Shown here piece by piece: positions 44,292 through 55,810 of a DNA stretch of 64,000 bases. Origin of the DNA: Symsagittifera roscoffensis (taxonomy: Eukaryota; Xenacoelomorpha; Acoela; Convolutidae). Positions within the stretch are counted from its first letter, which is position 1. Each line of letters begins with the position of its first letter. The notes beneath the pieces were generated by a model that saw only the letters and a program-made list of their open reading frames with translations, was not told where the DNA came from and ran no database searches. Location of the stretch: assembly GCF_963678635.1 (NCBI RefSeq), contig NC_087064.1, forward strand, positions 25,338,189-25,402,188. Reading direction: 5' to 3'. Both the position numbers and the translations under genes were made by a program.

Positions 44292-44952
44292 AATCTAGAT
44301 ATGAAATGACTGAAAATGTGAAAGAAAACGAAGTTCTTGATTGCCCGAATCATAGGGTAAGATTTGTATCTTGAGAAGATTGAAGAAAATAAAATATTCA
44401 TCAAGTCTTGTGAAATCGCTTAAGTTAGAGACGGACGATGTACTTTCGAGCTGATCGAATTTTCCGGAAAACCCACACTAGATGAATTAGGAATGGATAA
44501 ACCGGTATTACCAGAAATAGTACACTTGAGGAGTAAGATAACTGACGAACAGCTCGAGGCCATCAAGGATGTGCTAGATCGGATAAGGACGTTTTTTCGA
44601 GACATAAGGCAGACATTGGATGCTGTTATTTTGTTGAACTTGAAATAGAGCTTGATGAGTCGGCGGTACCGCATAGGGAGGGTCGAGGCGTACGACCCCT
44701 AACAAATCGGATGCATGCAGAAAAGAGATAGAAACCCTTCTAGAGTATGATATGATAGAACCATTTAAATCACCGTGGGCGTGTGGAGTAGTGATAGCTA
44801 AGAAGAAAGGAGACCAACTAAGGTTTTGTTGTGACTTCGGTATCTGAACTCAGTCATGGTGAAGGATGCCTATCCCATACCTAGGATTGATGAGAGCCTC
44901 TCGGAATTAGGAGATGCAAAATTTTTTTAACTCTTGATTTAGGGTCAGCTTT
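44292..44952 (+). pseudogene. Degraded protease-RT linker and RT N terminus, B copy
   Basis: No long frame survives. Short pieces match A: DAVILLNLK/ELDESAVPHREGRG near 44640-44690 (RT entry) and NSVMVKDAYPIPRIDESLSELGDAKFF near 44850-44930, in several frames with stops. The latter segment shows that the A copy's TAA at the same place replaced a Glu codon. Confidence 0.65.
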
Positions 44953-45357
44953 TTGGCAGGTACCACTGAGGAAACAGGACAGGGACAAGACATGATTTGC
45001 TTGCGAGCTGGGGTTGTTTCAATGGAAGAGGATTCCCTTTGGCCTTTGCAATCCACAGCCATGTTCCAACGGTTGATGGCACATGCACTGACAATTGTAA
45101 CGAAGAAATATGGTAATTTGATAATGTGTTATGTGGATGACGTGGGGATAGCGAGACCTACTCTAGAGGATCACATCGAACGACAAGACGAGGTGTTCGC
45201 TTGCATGAAAAGAGCAGGACTAAAATGCAAGCCATCGAAGTGTGAGATTCTCAAGGGTTCGATCAAATACCTGGGGAGGATGGTGGACAAACATGGCATT
45301 AGACCAGACCCAGACGCGGTAGACCTAATGAGCTTCCTTGGTTTTGTGAACTATTAA
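44953..45357 (+). pseudogene. Reverse transcriptase, B copy
   Basis: After a disturbed start the frame gives STAMFQRLMAHALTIVTKKY, the box MCYVDDVGIARPT, and KYLGRMVDKHGIRPDPDAVD, then LMSFLGFVNY and a stop. The segment between DAV and LMSFLG is about 13 residues shorter than in A (EAVLTWKALRTDTQ missing). The palm and thumb are otherwise recognisable. Non-functional as it stands. Confidence 0.85.
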
Positions 45358-45396
45358 AGGGAGTTTATCAAGGGCTATGCGGACAAAAAATATCCA

Positions 45397-46150
45397 ATGC
45401 AAAAACTCATGAGACACAAGGGCAAGAAATTCACGTGGAATAAGGCGGCAGAGGAACCGTTTCAAAGTTTAAAGAGAGAACTGTGCAAAGCCCGCGTGCT
45501 AGGGGTGCCCACGGAAAGGGGAATGTATGTGCTGAATACGGATGCATCGGTGGTAGGGATCTCTGGAAAACTTCACTAAGAACAGGAGTGGAACGTGAAG
45601 ACAAGCTTGAGACTGATAGCTTACGGGAGCAAAGTCATGAGTGATACAGAGATGAATACGGGGTAATCCAAGCGGAAATGTTTTGCGGTAGTCACCTTTG
45701 TAGAAAAATACAGGGCACACCTAGGTAGCGAGCCATTCAAGTTACGAGTCGACAACAGAGCCCTCAGTTGGTTGAAAACGTACTCAATAGACCAGAGCTA
45801 CATTGAGATAGTGTGCCTGGATAGTGCGCCTGGATGGTTATAACATAATTATTGAACACAAAACAAGGAACAAACATCAAAATGCCGACAACTTGAGCAA
45901 GACGACGGAGTTATTTGAGAGACAGAAGCAAAGGGACGCGGACAGGCCGGAAATCAAAGATGGTTTCTCATTTATGGACAAGGAGACATTTGACAGTCTT
46001 CCACTCACGAGGTGGCCTAACAAGTCAGGGAAACGAATAAAAGGTCATCCCGAGCTACCAGCTGAACATGAGGCGAAAGAAACTCTCAAGAGAAATCCAG
46101 GGATGCCAATGGAAATGATGCTCAAGTCGAAGATAATAGGGAAACACTAA
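45397..46150 (+). pseudogene. RNase H, B copy
   Basis: The frame 45397-45579 has the connection (MQKLMRHKGKKFTWNKAAEE) and MYVLNTDASVVGISGKLH with the first Asp. After a TAA, broken pieces keep CFAVVTFVEKYRAHLG and LRVDNRALSWLKTYS. Frame 45824-46150 has IIIEHKTRNKHQNADNLSK with the last Asp, then the linker to integrase. A duplicated cctggatagtgcg near 45815 causes one of the breaks. Confidence 0.8.
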
Positions 46151-46853
46151 AAACAAAAGGCTACGACCTCGATGAAGAGGAGACAAGAAGGGTGACGATA
46201 GGAGCGGATTTGAGGAGACTGCTCGAGAAAATAGCAGACGTTAAACCTGCAGTCCCAACAATGACAAAGACAAACCGGAAGTCACCATATTGAAAAGAGC
46301 GGAAGCAGCTCATGGCGAGGATTCAATGATAGGCAAGCAACCTGACAGCAAAGAAGTTGTGCGGACACTGGCCAAGAAAATCCCAGAGGATATACTAAGA
46401 CGGACTACCTTTCGGAAGAAGAAAGTGACATTCAAGGCGGAAGCCAAACACCTAGGACCAGATCAATTGTCCGGGGAGTGGTCGAAAACAGAAGGAGACA
46501 GTGAGGAAGAGAATTTGTCCGGGGAGTCGGAAGAATGAGAGGATGACTCTGAGAAGAGTGGTGATGACCAAGACAGTCTTTGCTTGATATAAGCAGAAGA
46601 GAAAATGAGACACCACGACAGAGATTTTCAAACTGACCCTTCCTCAGGGACGTACAACCTAGAGCAACAGGATGTGTACGGAGGAGAAAAGCTTGAGAAA
46701 ATAGCGGTATCATAGAAACCATTCAGGGAGCTATCGTGCAATACAAATGTCAGGACGAATCTGGAACCGGATGATGACAGGGAAGTCTTGAGAGGGATGG
46801 TTTCCGTTAAGCTAAAACACGACATCCACAGTCCCTGAGAACTGAATAGTCAA
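46151..46853 (+). pseudogene. RNase H-integrase linker with LSGE units, B copy
   Basis: The frame 46290-46538 is a charged linker ending DQLSGEWSKTEGDSEEENLSGE. Both LSGE units are encoded by ttgtccggggagt (46467 and 46512), the sequence seen at the polypurine tract. The remainder to 46853 is acidic, Ser-rich, broken coding sequence matching the A linker in position. Confidence 0.6.
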
Positions 46854-47963
46854 ATGATGGCATTGAAGGAACACGTCAAAGCGAGATACAGACTGTCGGA
46901 TTTGATACGAGCCCAGAACAATTCCAAGATGACGAGTAACCTCTCTACATGGATCCGGAGAGGAGTCAAGGAGAAAGTAGACCTGGAGGTAGATAGTTAC
47001 AAGATCTTGAGCCAGTTCTACAAAGAGAGAAGAGACTTACTCTATCACACGGCTGATGGTGTAGTAGCCTGTAGGAGAAAAGATGAAGAGAAGATATTAC
47101 ACTGGCACAATCTCATCATACTGCCACAGCTATACCAAACGGAAGTGTTGTTCAGATCGCACGACCAGATAAGACATCAGGGGACAGACAAGGTACAACA
47201 AAAAATAATACACAGGTTTGATTGGCCAGGGTTGAGAAAGGCTTGCGAAAGGTGACTGAACGCATGCTTGCCGTGTTTGCAAGTGGAAGACCCTAGAAAA
47301 TTGATGTTCCTGCTTAAGTCCGTGGAAAGCTCGGAGTTTAACGAGGTCGTGCAGATAGACCACTAGAAGATCTGCATGACCGACTCGGGATACAATCAGA
47401 TACTGATAATCATGAGCCACTTTACGAAACTGACAGGAGCGGTACCATGTCATACGGCCTCAGCAGAAGAGACTTGTGATCATTTGATAACGCACTGGTT
47501 ATCACGATATGGTTGTCCGATGATATTCCAATCGGACAAGGGGAAAGCCTTCGTGGGAGACCTGACAAAAGAACTGATGAGGAGATCCCACATTGCTCAA
47601 GCGCATTCAACAACCTACCGTCCTCAAACGAACGGATTAGTGGAGAGGCAGAACAGAACACTGGTGAACATCCTCAGGGTATATTGCTCGAGATCCATGA
47701 CAGAATGGGATAAATATCTGCCGCAAGTGGTAGGGGCGTATAACAGCACGCAACATTCAACAACAGGGATCAGTCCTTTCATGATGTTAACTGGCAGGGA
47801 GAGTGTGATGCCCCTGACATTCTTCGATCCGGAATACAAAGAAAAAAAGACGTCGCCTCAGGCGTATGTGAAGGAAGCGGTCAGGAGACAACAAGAATTG
47901 AACGAGCTCTATAAGAAAAAACACGGCGCAGGCACAAATGAGACAGCGGAAGAAGTACGATAA
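46854..47963 (+). pseudogene. Integrase, B copy
   Basis: Zinc module: LFRSHDQIRHQGTDK with both His, then ACER, a TGA, and ACLPCLQ. The first core Asp lies in VQIDH (near 47355), followed by a TAG where A has Gln. Frame 47376-47963 holds FQSDKGKAFVGDLTKELMRR (second Asp) and TNGLVERQNRTL (Glu) with exactly 35 residues between them, the D,D35E signature. The rest (AYNSTQHSTTGISPFMMLTG) matches A. Two stops and a later frameshift inactivate it. Confidence 0.9.
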
Positions 47964-48513
47964 AAAAAATACTTCAGGCAAAACCGTACGCTGTGGGACA
48001 ATACGTCTGGGTGTTCCAGAATATCATACCTCCAAAAGGGACTAAACAATTAACGAAGAAATGGAGAGGACCGTTTATGATTACGGAGGTACACCAGCAG
48101 GGCCGGTTCTATCGCTTGACTACAGGGCGTGCGGCGCACTACAAAAATCTGAAACCTCACGTCCCATCTCCAGAAGACTGGTGTGTACCACAGAACATGG
48201 AAGGACTCGAGTATCTACTGGTAGAGCAGGCATGTGAGGTGAACGAGAAAGGCACCAGAGAAAAGAATGACGGCAACGAGGACGTAAGCATGGATGATAA
48301 TGAGAAGTTAGAGGTGGATTCGGACGAAAGATTTTTCGCGGAGGAAAATTGGAATGATCCGGAGCAGAACGAGGTACCAAAGTGGACAGAACCAGACTTG
48401 CCGATGACCACAGGGACGTAACAAGGCGATCGCAAACGGACAGGCATGAGGTACAACAGGTATGGTGACGACTTCTTGAATGACAAGATACAACCGATGA
48501 GATAGGCGAGGAA
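47964..48513 (+). pseudogene. Integrase GPY/F region, B copy
   Basis: The frame to 48421 reads QYVWVFQNIIPPKGTKQLTK, then KKWRGPFMITEVHQQGRFYR and VNEKGTREKNDGNEDV, all close to A. It ends in a TAA, after which short pieces (RYNRYGDDFLNDK) match A (RYNLYGDNFAVDR) and C (YNPYGDDSLSGQD). The Pol frame therefore once continued towards the macro domain. Confidence 0.85.
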
Positions 48514-49450
48514 TTGGTGAACGTGGGCGAGCTGGTAGCCGATGAAGAGTGGCAGATCATCAACGACAGCGAGCATTTCTTGCAAGAAGACTACTACGTA
48601 TCAGACCGAGAAGTAGATCTGGAACAAAGCGAGATAGAAAGAAGGGAAAATACAAACCTGAGGATACTGGAATGGATGCATAACCTTGAGACTGACGAAA
48701 GGGAAGCGCAAAACATCCAGCAATTCGACCTATCCGCAATGAAACATGTGAAGACAGGAAAACCACTATTTGGTTGGACAGCCACTGACCGGCAACTAGA
48801 AATACCACCGAATAACTTGAGCCCAGCAGCATCGACAGAGACGTCGATAATTATTTTTGTCCGGGGAGTGGGGGTAGGACTTACCCACACCAAAAATTTG
48901 ATGATAAAGAAGCTCAGGGAAGTTATAGAGACTAACGGGTTGGAACTGGATCAGGAGGAAGCTGAGCCTACCATAGGAAGAAATTACAAGACAAAATTCG
49001 AGATACCGAACGAATATTCAGAGAACATTCTGATCACAGACAGCGACTTCATTTTGTCAGATAGGACTAGTACTACGGTACACAAGGTTGGAAGCAGACT
49101 GCAAAACAGAATATCAGAACGTGGAGTTTTTATTTAGGCAGAGACCGGGGTTGAGAAGAATGGCTTCGCTTCCCCCTTCAGTTTCACAAGTCCCTGGTAA
49201 ATACCTGTGCTTTTTGGTGACGAGGGTCAATGAAAAAAACACGATAGACCCCGAGCATGTGATGTTGGCACTAACGAGGTTGAGGGACTTCAAGTTCGAA
49301 AGAGGGATGCGAGAGTTCTCAATGCCGGTCTACGATCCGAACAGGGGCAAGTTGAACCCTAGGAAATTATACGCCATCCTGCACGTGGTCTTTGCAGAAA
49401 CTAAGATAATGGTGCACCTACACAAGAAGTATTTCCTGAGTACCGCCTGA
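48514..49450 (+). pseudogene. Pol C-terminal macro-like domain and its leader, B copy 1
   Basis: The frame 48514-49137 carries the pre-macro linker (WMHNLETDEREAQNIQQF, VRGVGVGLTHTKNL, KFEIPNEYSENILITDSDF) and runs directly into the first macro strand, showing that the domain is fused to Pol. About 40 bases covering the loop after DSDFIL are missing, which shifts the frame. The rest is at 49088-49450: LEADCKTEYQN-like helix, GKYLCFLVTR, EHVMLALTRLRDFK, REFSMPVYDPNRGKL, FAETKIMVHLHKK. As in A the catalytic GCGLD loop of active TARG1-type enzymes is replaced (YDPNRGKL). Confidence 0.7.
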
Positions 49451-49941
49451 GCTTCGAGTGGACATGGAAGTCATGAGTTAGGAGGAACAGGGTTCTTGAG
49501 CCAGGTAAAAGGGCGCACGAGTCAGGTAGATGGATTTTAACGTAATTGGCATGAGAATTAATGGTGCTAAAACATGAAATAAGTCTACATGCTTTTAAAT
49601 GTCTGATTGAATTATTCTATCAAGAAATTGTTAGGGTAATCTTTTAAAGGTAGTAAGGGGGGAGGTTTAGGTTAGGCACGAGCGAAAAACATCTTGGTCT
49701 AAAAGTGAACTCGATTTTCAGATTGATTTGCAAATTGAACTGACAATCAAACTACACTTACTCGAACAAAACAGGAGAGATCTTGAACGATTCTTCACTA
49801 GCAATACTAGAGGAAAATATTTCTTGACTTCAACTAGGAAGATATTTCTTGATTTAAACTTGGAAGGTAATTCTTGAGTTGGTTTGGGAAAAGGTATAAT
49901 GGAGTTTGTTGATACGTGAGATTGCTTGAGAAGAAGCAACG
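49451..49941 (+). other. Intercistronic spacer, B copy 1
   Basis: This 491-base non-coding interval lies between macro domain and second cistron, the same position as 12180-12535 in A but without clear sequence similarity. It contains repeated ttcttgag/ttcttga-type words near 49795-49880. It is duplicated at 52372-52862. Nothing further is recognised. Confidence 0.5.
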
Positions 49942-51134
49942 ATGGCGGATCGTTTTTGGAAGTCTTTACCAGCAGCGCTCAAAAGACCCGCCCTCGATGA
50001 GCTATACAAACGCTTGAGGGACCTCAATTACACACAAGTGGACGAAAGACTTGCAGTAATTTGAATGCCATCCTGCAATTGGAAGCAAAAGGTGAATGCA
50101 GGGAGTCAGCAACTGAAGCCGTGTTGATCAAGAGAAAATTTGAGTGAGGTCTGGCGGAGGAACTCTTGAGCTTAGAAAGCGAAAATACGAGTGATTTTGA
50201 GAGACAGAACACGGTCGGTAAAGCAATGAATAGTGCCCCAGCCATGGAAGAAAATGACGTGACATATGAAAAAATGATGGAGTTTGAAACTCTCTTGGAA
50301 GGTTCGGGAGAACGCAACCTCCGGAGTATCAATCTGACACATGGGGAATGCTCATGCCACTGCCTGGCACAGACAGTGTGGAATCCGGGGCATTCGAACC
50401 TCTGCTTGATATGGGACGTGGAAGAAATTCGATCAGTCGGATTACCCGACCATCAGCAGACGGTCACACTTTTCGTGGTGAGCTCGATAGTGGCGTTGCC
50501 GTGGATTGAGGAAAACGTGACGAAATATCGAGATTCGACGGCACCAACAGCGGAGTCATTACATGCCATTGATTACAACAGAAGGCTTGAGTTGTTCGAG
50601 ACTGCGTGCAAAGTATTCTGTATACCCATGGAGGTGAGGCACGTATAGAGTCGCATAAGATTCTTCCCATGGTTTAGAGGGACGTTGACGTCTTGGTTGT
50701 ACACGGTGACGAAGGATCATATGAAGAAGCATCAGAAAAAATGTAGACAGTTCCTGGCCGAGAAAGGGCAGGAAGCGTTCAAGAGACCCTTGCTAACCCA
50801 TCGCAATGCGATAACCACGGGTTGGAAGAGAGTTGGTAGGGTGTCTTTAGATAACACAAAAAGCGAGGGAATCGATATTGGAGGAAGCTTGGCGAAGAAC
50901 GTGAGCCTGAGTTTGCACAATTCCTTTTGCTTGATTAGGGAATCTAAAGTGAAGGGTCTGCCGAATCAGGCGAAAAGACTAAAAGAGCAAAGAGAGTGGA
51001 TGCGGACCTACGAACAGCTGAAGGCATGGAAAGAGATCGTAATCAGTTCCGTTGACGAAGAAGAACTGGCAAGACAGATTATGATGACGAGAGTGTCAGG
51101 ACCCAGTACCTCGAAGACAAGGGGCACAAACTGA
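49942..51134 (+). pseudogene. Short second cistron, B copy 1
   Basis: ATG at 49942 starts MADRFWKSLPAALKRP and LDELYKRLRDLNYTQVDERL, resembling the A second-cistron N terminus. A TGA at 50062-50064 and a frame change lead to LNAILQLEAKGECRESATEA. Frame 50166-50648 then moves straight to the C-terminal block (LTHGECSCHCLAQT, SNLCLIWDVEE), and 50685-51134 completes it (HRNAITTGWKR, LHNSFCLIRESK). Compared with A, the roughly 7 kb with the GDSL and disordered regions are absent. Either B never had them or it lost them. Confidence 0.65.
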
Positions 51135-51437
51135 AGAGGGTGTTCAGGGATTGGTTCTTGAGTCGTGAGCGGATGAAATTTGAGGGCACGGAAAAGAATT
51201 TTAATAAAAATTATTTGTTACTAGTAAATTTTATCTACTATATAAATCAAAAATGCTGCATGACAATTTTCTGAATGGGTAAAACAAAAGAAATTCTAAT
51301 CATTAGCTTACAAAGCGGAAATTCAGATTAGGGTGTATGCAGATTTTGATTGCTGTTTAGCGATAATGTGACAATTTTGCATGGTTGTGAATTTTGGGGT
51401 GAAGATAAAGTTAAATCTGCTGCAAACTTTTCGAGAT

Positions 51438-51807
51438 AGGGCAGGAAGCGTTCAAGAGACCCTTGCTAACCCATCGCAATGCGATAACCACGGGCTGGAA
51501 GAGAGTTGGTAGGATGTCTCTAGATAACACTAAAGCGAGGGAATCGATATTGGAGGAGGACTTGGCGAAGAACGTGAGCCTGAGTTTGCACAATTCCTTT
51601 TGCTTGATTAGGGAATCTAAAGTGAAGGGTCTGCCGAATCAGGCGAAAAGACTAAAAGAGCAAAGTGAGTGGATGCGGACCTACGAACAGCTGAAGGCAT
51701 GGAAAGAGATCGTAATCAGTTCCGTTGACGAAGCAGAACTGGCAAGACAGATTATGATGACGAGTGTTTCAGGACCCAGTACCTCGAAGACAAGGGGCAC
51801 AAACTGA
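51438..51807 (+). pseudogene. Duplicated tail of the B second cistron
   Basis: This repeats the C-terminal part of the cistron (LTHRNAITTGWKRVGR, LHNSFCLIRESKVKGL, EQLKAWKEIVISSVDEAELA). It has no upstream part and no own start other than internal codons. Non-coding 3' UTR-like sequence separates it from 51134 (51135-51437). Probably not translated. Confidence 0.7.
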
Positions 51808-51997
51808 AGAGGGTGTTCAGGGATTGGTTCTTGAGTCGTGAGCGGATGAAAGTTGAGGGCACGGAAAAGAATTTTAATAAAAATTATTTGTTACTAGTAA
51901 ATTTTATCTACTATATAAATCAAAAATGCTGCATGACAATTTTCAGAATGGGTAAAACAAAAGAAATTACACAAGAAATGGGTAAAACAAAAGAAAC

Positions 51998-52371
51998 GGT
52001 ACACAAGGTTGGAAGCAGACTGCAAAACAGAATATCAGAACGTGGAGTTTCTATTTAGGCAGAGACCGGGGTTGAGAGGAATGGCTTCGCTTCCCCCTTC
52101 AGTTTCACAAGTCCCTGGTAAATACCTGTGCTTTTTGGTGACGAGGGTCAATGAAAAAAACACGATAGACCCCGAGCATGTGATGTTGGCACTAACGAGG
52201 TTGAGGGACTTCAAGTTCGAAAGAGGGATGCGAGAGTTCTCAATGCCGGTCTACGATCCGAACAGGGGCAAGTTGAACCCTAGGAAATTATACGCCATCC
52301 TGCACGTGGTCTTTGCAGAAACTAAGATAATGGTGCACCTACACAAGAAGTATTTCCTGAGTACCGCCTGA
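51998..52371 (+). pseudogene. Macro-like domain fragment, B copy 2
   Basis: This is nearly identical to 49077-49450 (GKYLCFLVTR, EHVMLALTRLRDFK, YDPNRGKLNP). The first strand and Pol linker are missing because the duplication starts inside the domain. Not expected to fold. Followed by the duplicated spacer (52372-52862). Confidence 0.75.
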
Positions 52372-52862
52372 GCTTCGAGTGGACATGGAAGTCATGAGTT
52401 AGGAGGAACAGGGTTCTTGAGCCAGGTAAAAGGGCGCACGAGTCAGGTAGATGGATTTTAACGTAATTGGCATGAGAATTAATGGTGCTAAAACATGAAA
52501 TAAGTCTACATGCTTTTAAATGTCTGATTGAATTATTCTATCAAGAAATTGTTAGGGTAATCTTTTAAAGGTAGTAAGGGGGGAGGTTTAGGTTAGGCAC
52601 GAGCGAAAAACATCTTGGTCTAAAAGTGAACTCGATTTTCAGATTGATTTGCAAATTGAACTGACAATCAAACTACACTTACTCGAACAAAACAGGAGAG
52701 ATCTTGAACGATTCTTCACTAGCAATACTAGAGGAAAATATTTCTTGACTTCAACTAGGAAGATATTTCTTGATTTAAACTTGGAAGGTAATTCTTGAGT
52801 TGGTTTGGGAAAAGGTATAAGGGAGTTTGTTGATACGTGAGATTGCTTGAGAAGAAGCAACG

Positions 52863-53953
52863 ATGGCGGATCGTTTTTGGAAGTCTTTACCAGCAGCGCT
52901 CAAAAGACCCACCCTCGATGAGCTATATAAACGCTTGAGGGACCTCAATTACACACAAGTGGACGAAAGACTTGCAGTAATTTGAATGCCATCCTGCAAT
53001 TGGAAGCAAAAGGTGAATGCAGGGAGTCAGCAACTGGAGCCGTGTTGATCAAGAGAAAATTTGAGTGAGGTCTGGCGGAGGAACTCTTGAGCTTAGAAAG
53101 CGAAAATACGAGTGATTTTGAGAGACAGAACACGGTCGGTAAAGCAATGAATAGTGCCCCAGCCATGGAAGAAAATGACGTGACATATGAAAAAATGATG
53201 GAATTTGAACCTCTCTTGGAAGGTTCGGGAGAACGCAACCTCCGGAGTATCAATCTGACACAGACGGTCTATCAAGCAGACGGTCACACTTTTTGTGGTG
53301 AGCTCGATAGTGGCGTTGCCGTGGATTGAGGAAAACGTGACGAAATATCGAGATTCGACGGCACCAACAGCGGAGTCATTGCATGCCATTGATTACAACA
53401 GAAGGCTTGAGTTGTTCGAGACTGCGTGCAAAGTATTCTGTATACCCATGGAGGTGAGGCACGTATAGAGTCGCATAAGATTCTTCCCATGGTTTAGAGG
53501 GACGTTGACGTCTTGGTTGTACACGGTGACGAAGGATCATATGAAGAAGCATCAGAAAAAATGTAGACAGTTCCTGGCCGAGATAGGGCAGGAAGCGTTC
53601 AAGAGACCCTTGCTAACCCATCGCAATGCGATAACCACGGGTTGGAAGAGAGTTGGTAGGGTGTCTTTAGATAACACAAAAAGCGAGGGAATCGATATTG
53701 GAGGAAGCTTGGCGAAGAACGTGAGCCTGAGTTTGCACAATTCTTTTGCTTGATTAGGGAATCTAAAGTGAAGGGTCTGCCGAATCAGGCGAAAAGACTA
53801 AAAGAGCAAAGAGAGTGGATGCGGACCTCCGAACAGCTGAAGGCATGGAAAGAGATCGTAATCAGTTCCGTTGACAAAGCAGAACTGGCAAGACAGATTA
53901 TGATGACGAGTGTGTCAGGACCCAGTACCTCGAAGACAAGGGGCACAAACTGA
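52863..53953 (+). pseudogene. Short second cistron, B copy 2
   Basis: This repeats 49942-51134, starting MADRFWKSLPAALKRPTLDE. A deletion near 53262 joins RSINLTQTVYQADG and removes the LTHGECSCHC motif. An extra frameshift occurs at 53750 in the LHNSF segment. More decayed than copy 1. Confidence 0.65.
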
Positions 53954-54257
53954 AGAGGGTGTTCAGGGATTGGTTCTTGAGTCGTGAGCGGATGAAATTT
54001 GAGGGCACGGAAAAGAATTTTAATAAAAGTTATTTGTTACTAGTAAATTTTATCTACTATATAAATCAAAAATGCTGCATGACAATTTTCAGAATGGGTA
54101 AAACAAAAGAAATTCTAATCATTAGCTTACAAAGCGGAAATTCAGATTAGGGTGTATGCAGATTTTGATTGCTGTTTAGCGATAATGTGACAATTTTGCA
54201 TGGTTGTGAATTTTGGGGTGAAGATAAAGTTAAATCTGCTGCAAACTTCTCGAGATA

Positions 54258-54626
54258 GGGCAGGAAGCGTTCAAGAGACCCTTGCTAACCCATCGCAATG
54301 CGATAACCACGGGCTGGAAGAGAGTTGGTAGGATGTCTCTAGATAACACTAAAGCGAGGGAATCGATATTGGAGGAGGACTTGGCGAAGAACGTGAGCCT
54401 GAGTTTGCACAATTCCTTTTGCTTGATTAGGGAATCTAAAGTGAAGGGTCTGCCGAATCAGGCGAAAAGACTAAAAGAGCAAAGTGAGTGGATGCGGACC
54501 TACGAACAGCTGAAGGCATGGAAAGAGATCGTAATCAGTTCCGTTGACGAAGCAGAACTGGCAAGACAGATTATGATGACGAGTGTGTCAGGACTCAGTA
54601 CCTCGAAGACAAGGGGCACAAACTGA
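54258..54626 (+). pseudogene. Duplicated tail of the B second cistron, copy 2
   Basis: This repeats 51438-51807 with very few changes (GLSTSKTRG here, GPSTSKTRG there). It is the last coding-like sequence of the B element, followed by the 3' UTR. Confidence 0.7.
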
Positions 54627-55013
54627 AGAGGGTGTTCAGGGATTGGTTCTTGAGTCGTGAGCGGATGAAATTTGAGGGCACGGAAAAGAATTTTAATAAA
54701 AATTATTTGTTCTTAGTAAATTTTATCTACTATATAAATCAAAAATGCTGCATGACAATTTTCAGAATGGGTAAAACAAAAGAAATTCTAATCATTAGCT
54801 TACAAAGCGGAAATTCAGGTTAGGGTGTATGCAGATTTTGATTGCTGTTTAGCGATAATGTGACAATTTTGCATGGTTGTGAATTTTGGCGTGTAGATAA
54901 AGATAATCTGATGCAAACTTCTGTAAATGACCACTGACACTGTATCTTGAGACGCAGTCAATTTTCTGGGAGCTCACTGACAGACGACGACACGCGATGA
55001 GGACATCGATCTT
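54627..55013 (+). other. 3' UTR of the B element
   Basis: No ORF is seen. The last 110 bases (ctgtaaatgaccactgacac through catcgatcttgagt) match the reverse complement of about 63395-63500, which flanks another B-family LTR, confirming that it is element 3' UTR. Confidence 0.65.
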
Positions 55014-55027
55014 GAGTCCGGGGAGTA
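55014..55027 (+). promoter_or_regulatory. Polypurine tract of the B element
   Basis: The sequence agtccggggagta lies directly before TGTTCCGTCCGG, the 3' LTR start. The core is the same as in the A family (1051-1064), although the LTRs differ. Confidence 0.65.
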
Positions 55028-55810
55028 TGTTCCGTCCGGTCATATTTGGAAGTTTGACCTTGAGAAAACGTTTAGTCTTGATTTTGGGGTAAAATGCAAT
55101 TTTCCAAAAACCCGAATTGAGCATGTCATGCTCAAGTTTCTCGCGACAACTGAAAATACCAGAAAAAAAGATCAGAAAATTCGAACTACAATTGCCGGAA
55201 AGTAGTCAAAAAATAGCAGCGGGAAATTGCTATTTGCAATTTCTAATACATAATTCGAACCAGAGTAGAGCTGTCTTATTTTTGGCAGAAGACGGAAAGT
55301 GATCGCGAGTGGAGAAGAAATAAATTAGAGTAGACCATAGTGAACCTTCGATGGAAAGGGTGACAGCTGAAGCTGCCCAATGGTCCAGATCAAAAACTTG
55401 CTTATTTCAAACTTCTCGAGTTAAGATTAATTACCCAATCAATTCTAGAGTTGCTTCATTGTTATGTTGAGTTAGGGAGAGTTTTTAGGTTGATCCATCT
55501 GAAATGGATCAAAGGTAAACTGTTTGATAAAAGTAACTATACATAAGGTTCCGACCCTATTTTTAACGGCGTTCGCGTATTTTGGGTTTTTTGAGAGCTG
55601 AGTATTGGGGCGTTCTTAAATTTTCTAGAGTGGGGGGGGGGTATTTTGGTAGTGGCCTTTAAGCTGTAATGCGGGTTTTAGTCCCATGTCGCAAGAGAAC
55701 CGAATTGTTTCCGACCGCTTGAGGTAGAAAAATACAAGAGATAGCGTCCCTGACTTTTGAGCCAATGGTTATAGGGCCTTTTTTTCTTTAATCTCATATG
55801 TGACTTCAGT
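55028..55810 (+). repeat. 3' LTR of the B element, truncated
   Basis: This aligns with 27246-28060 through gagcatgtcatgctcaag, agctgtcttatt, gctgcccaatggtccag and ctcatatgtgacttcagtag. At about 55810 the sequence switches to A-family LTR in forward orientation. An AATAAA in gaagaaataaattagag (55317) is a candidate poly(A) signal. No gene. Confidence 0.65.

Larger units (their letters stand above)
49077..54890. repeat. Tandem duplication of about 2.9 kb with a nested 0.67-kb duplication
   Basis: Unit 1 runs from cggtacacaaggttggaagc at 49077 to 51997, and unit 2 starts with the same bases at 51998 (offset 2921). Each unit covers most of the macro domain, spacer and second cistron. Inside each, the tail of the cistron from gggcaggaagcgttcaagag is repeated (50766 and 51438; 53587 and 54258; offset about 671). 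Identity is very high, so the events are recent. Unit 2 lacks about 100 bases near 53262, which removes the CHC motif. Confidence 0.85.
25374..55810 (+). mobile_element. B element: duplicated Ty3/gypsy-type retrotransposon with macro domain and second cistron
   Basis: The plus-strand order is LTR, leader with minisatellite, gag (three tandem versions), protease, RT, RNase H, integrase, GPY/F, macro-like domain, short second cistron (duplicated), 3' UTR, polypurine tract and 3' LTR. It has the same architecture as A with clearly diverged proteins. A-family LTR sequence interrupts gag-pol at 31956 and 42489. The 5' part is duplicated in a roughly 9.4-kb unit. Many stops are present, so it is not autonomous as it stands. 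Confidence 0.75.
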
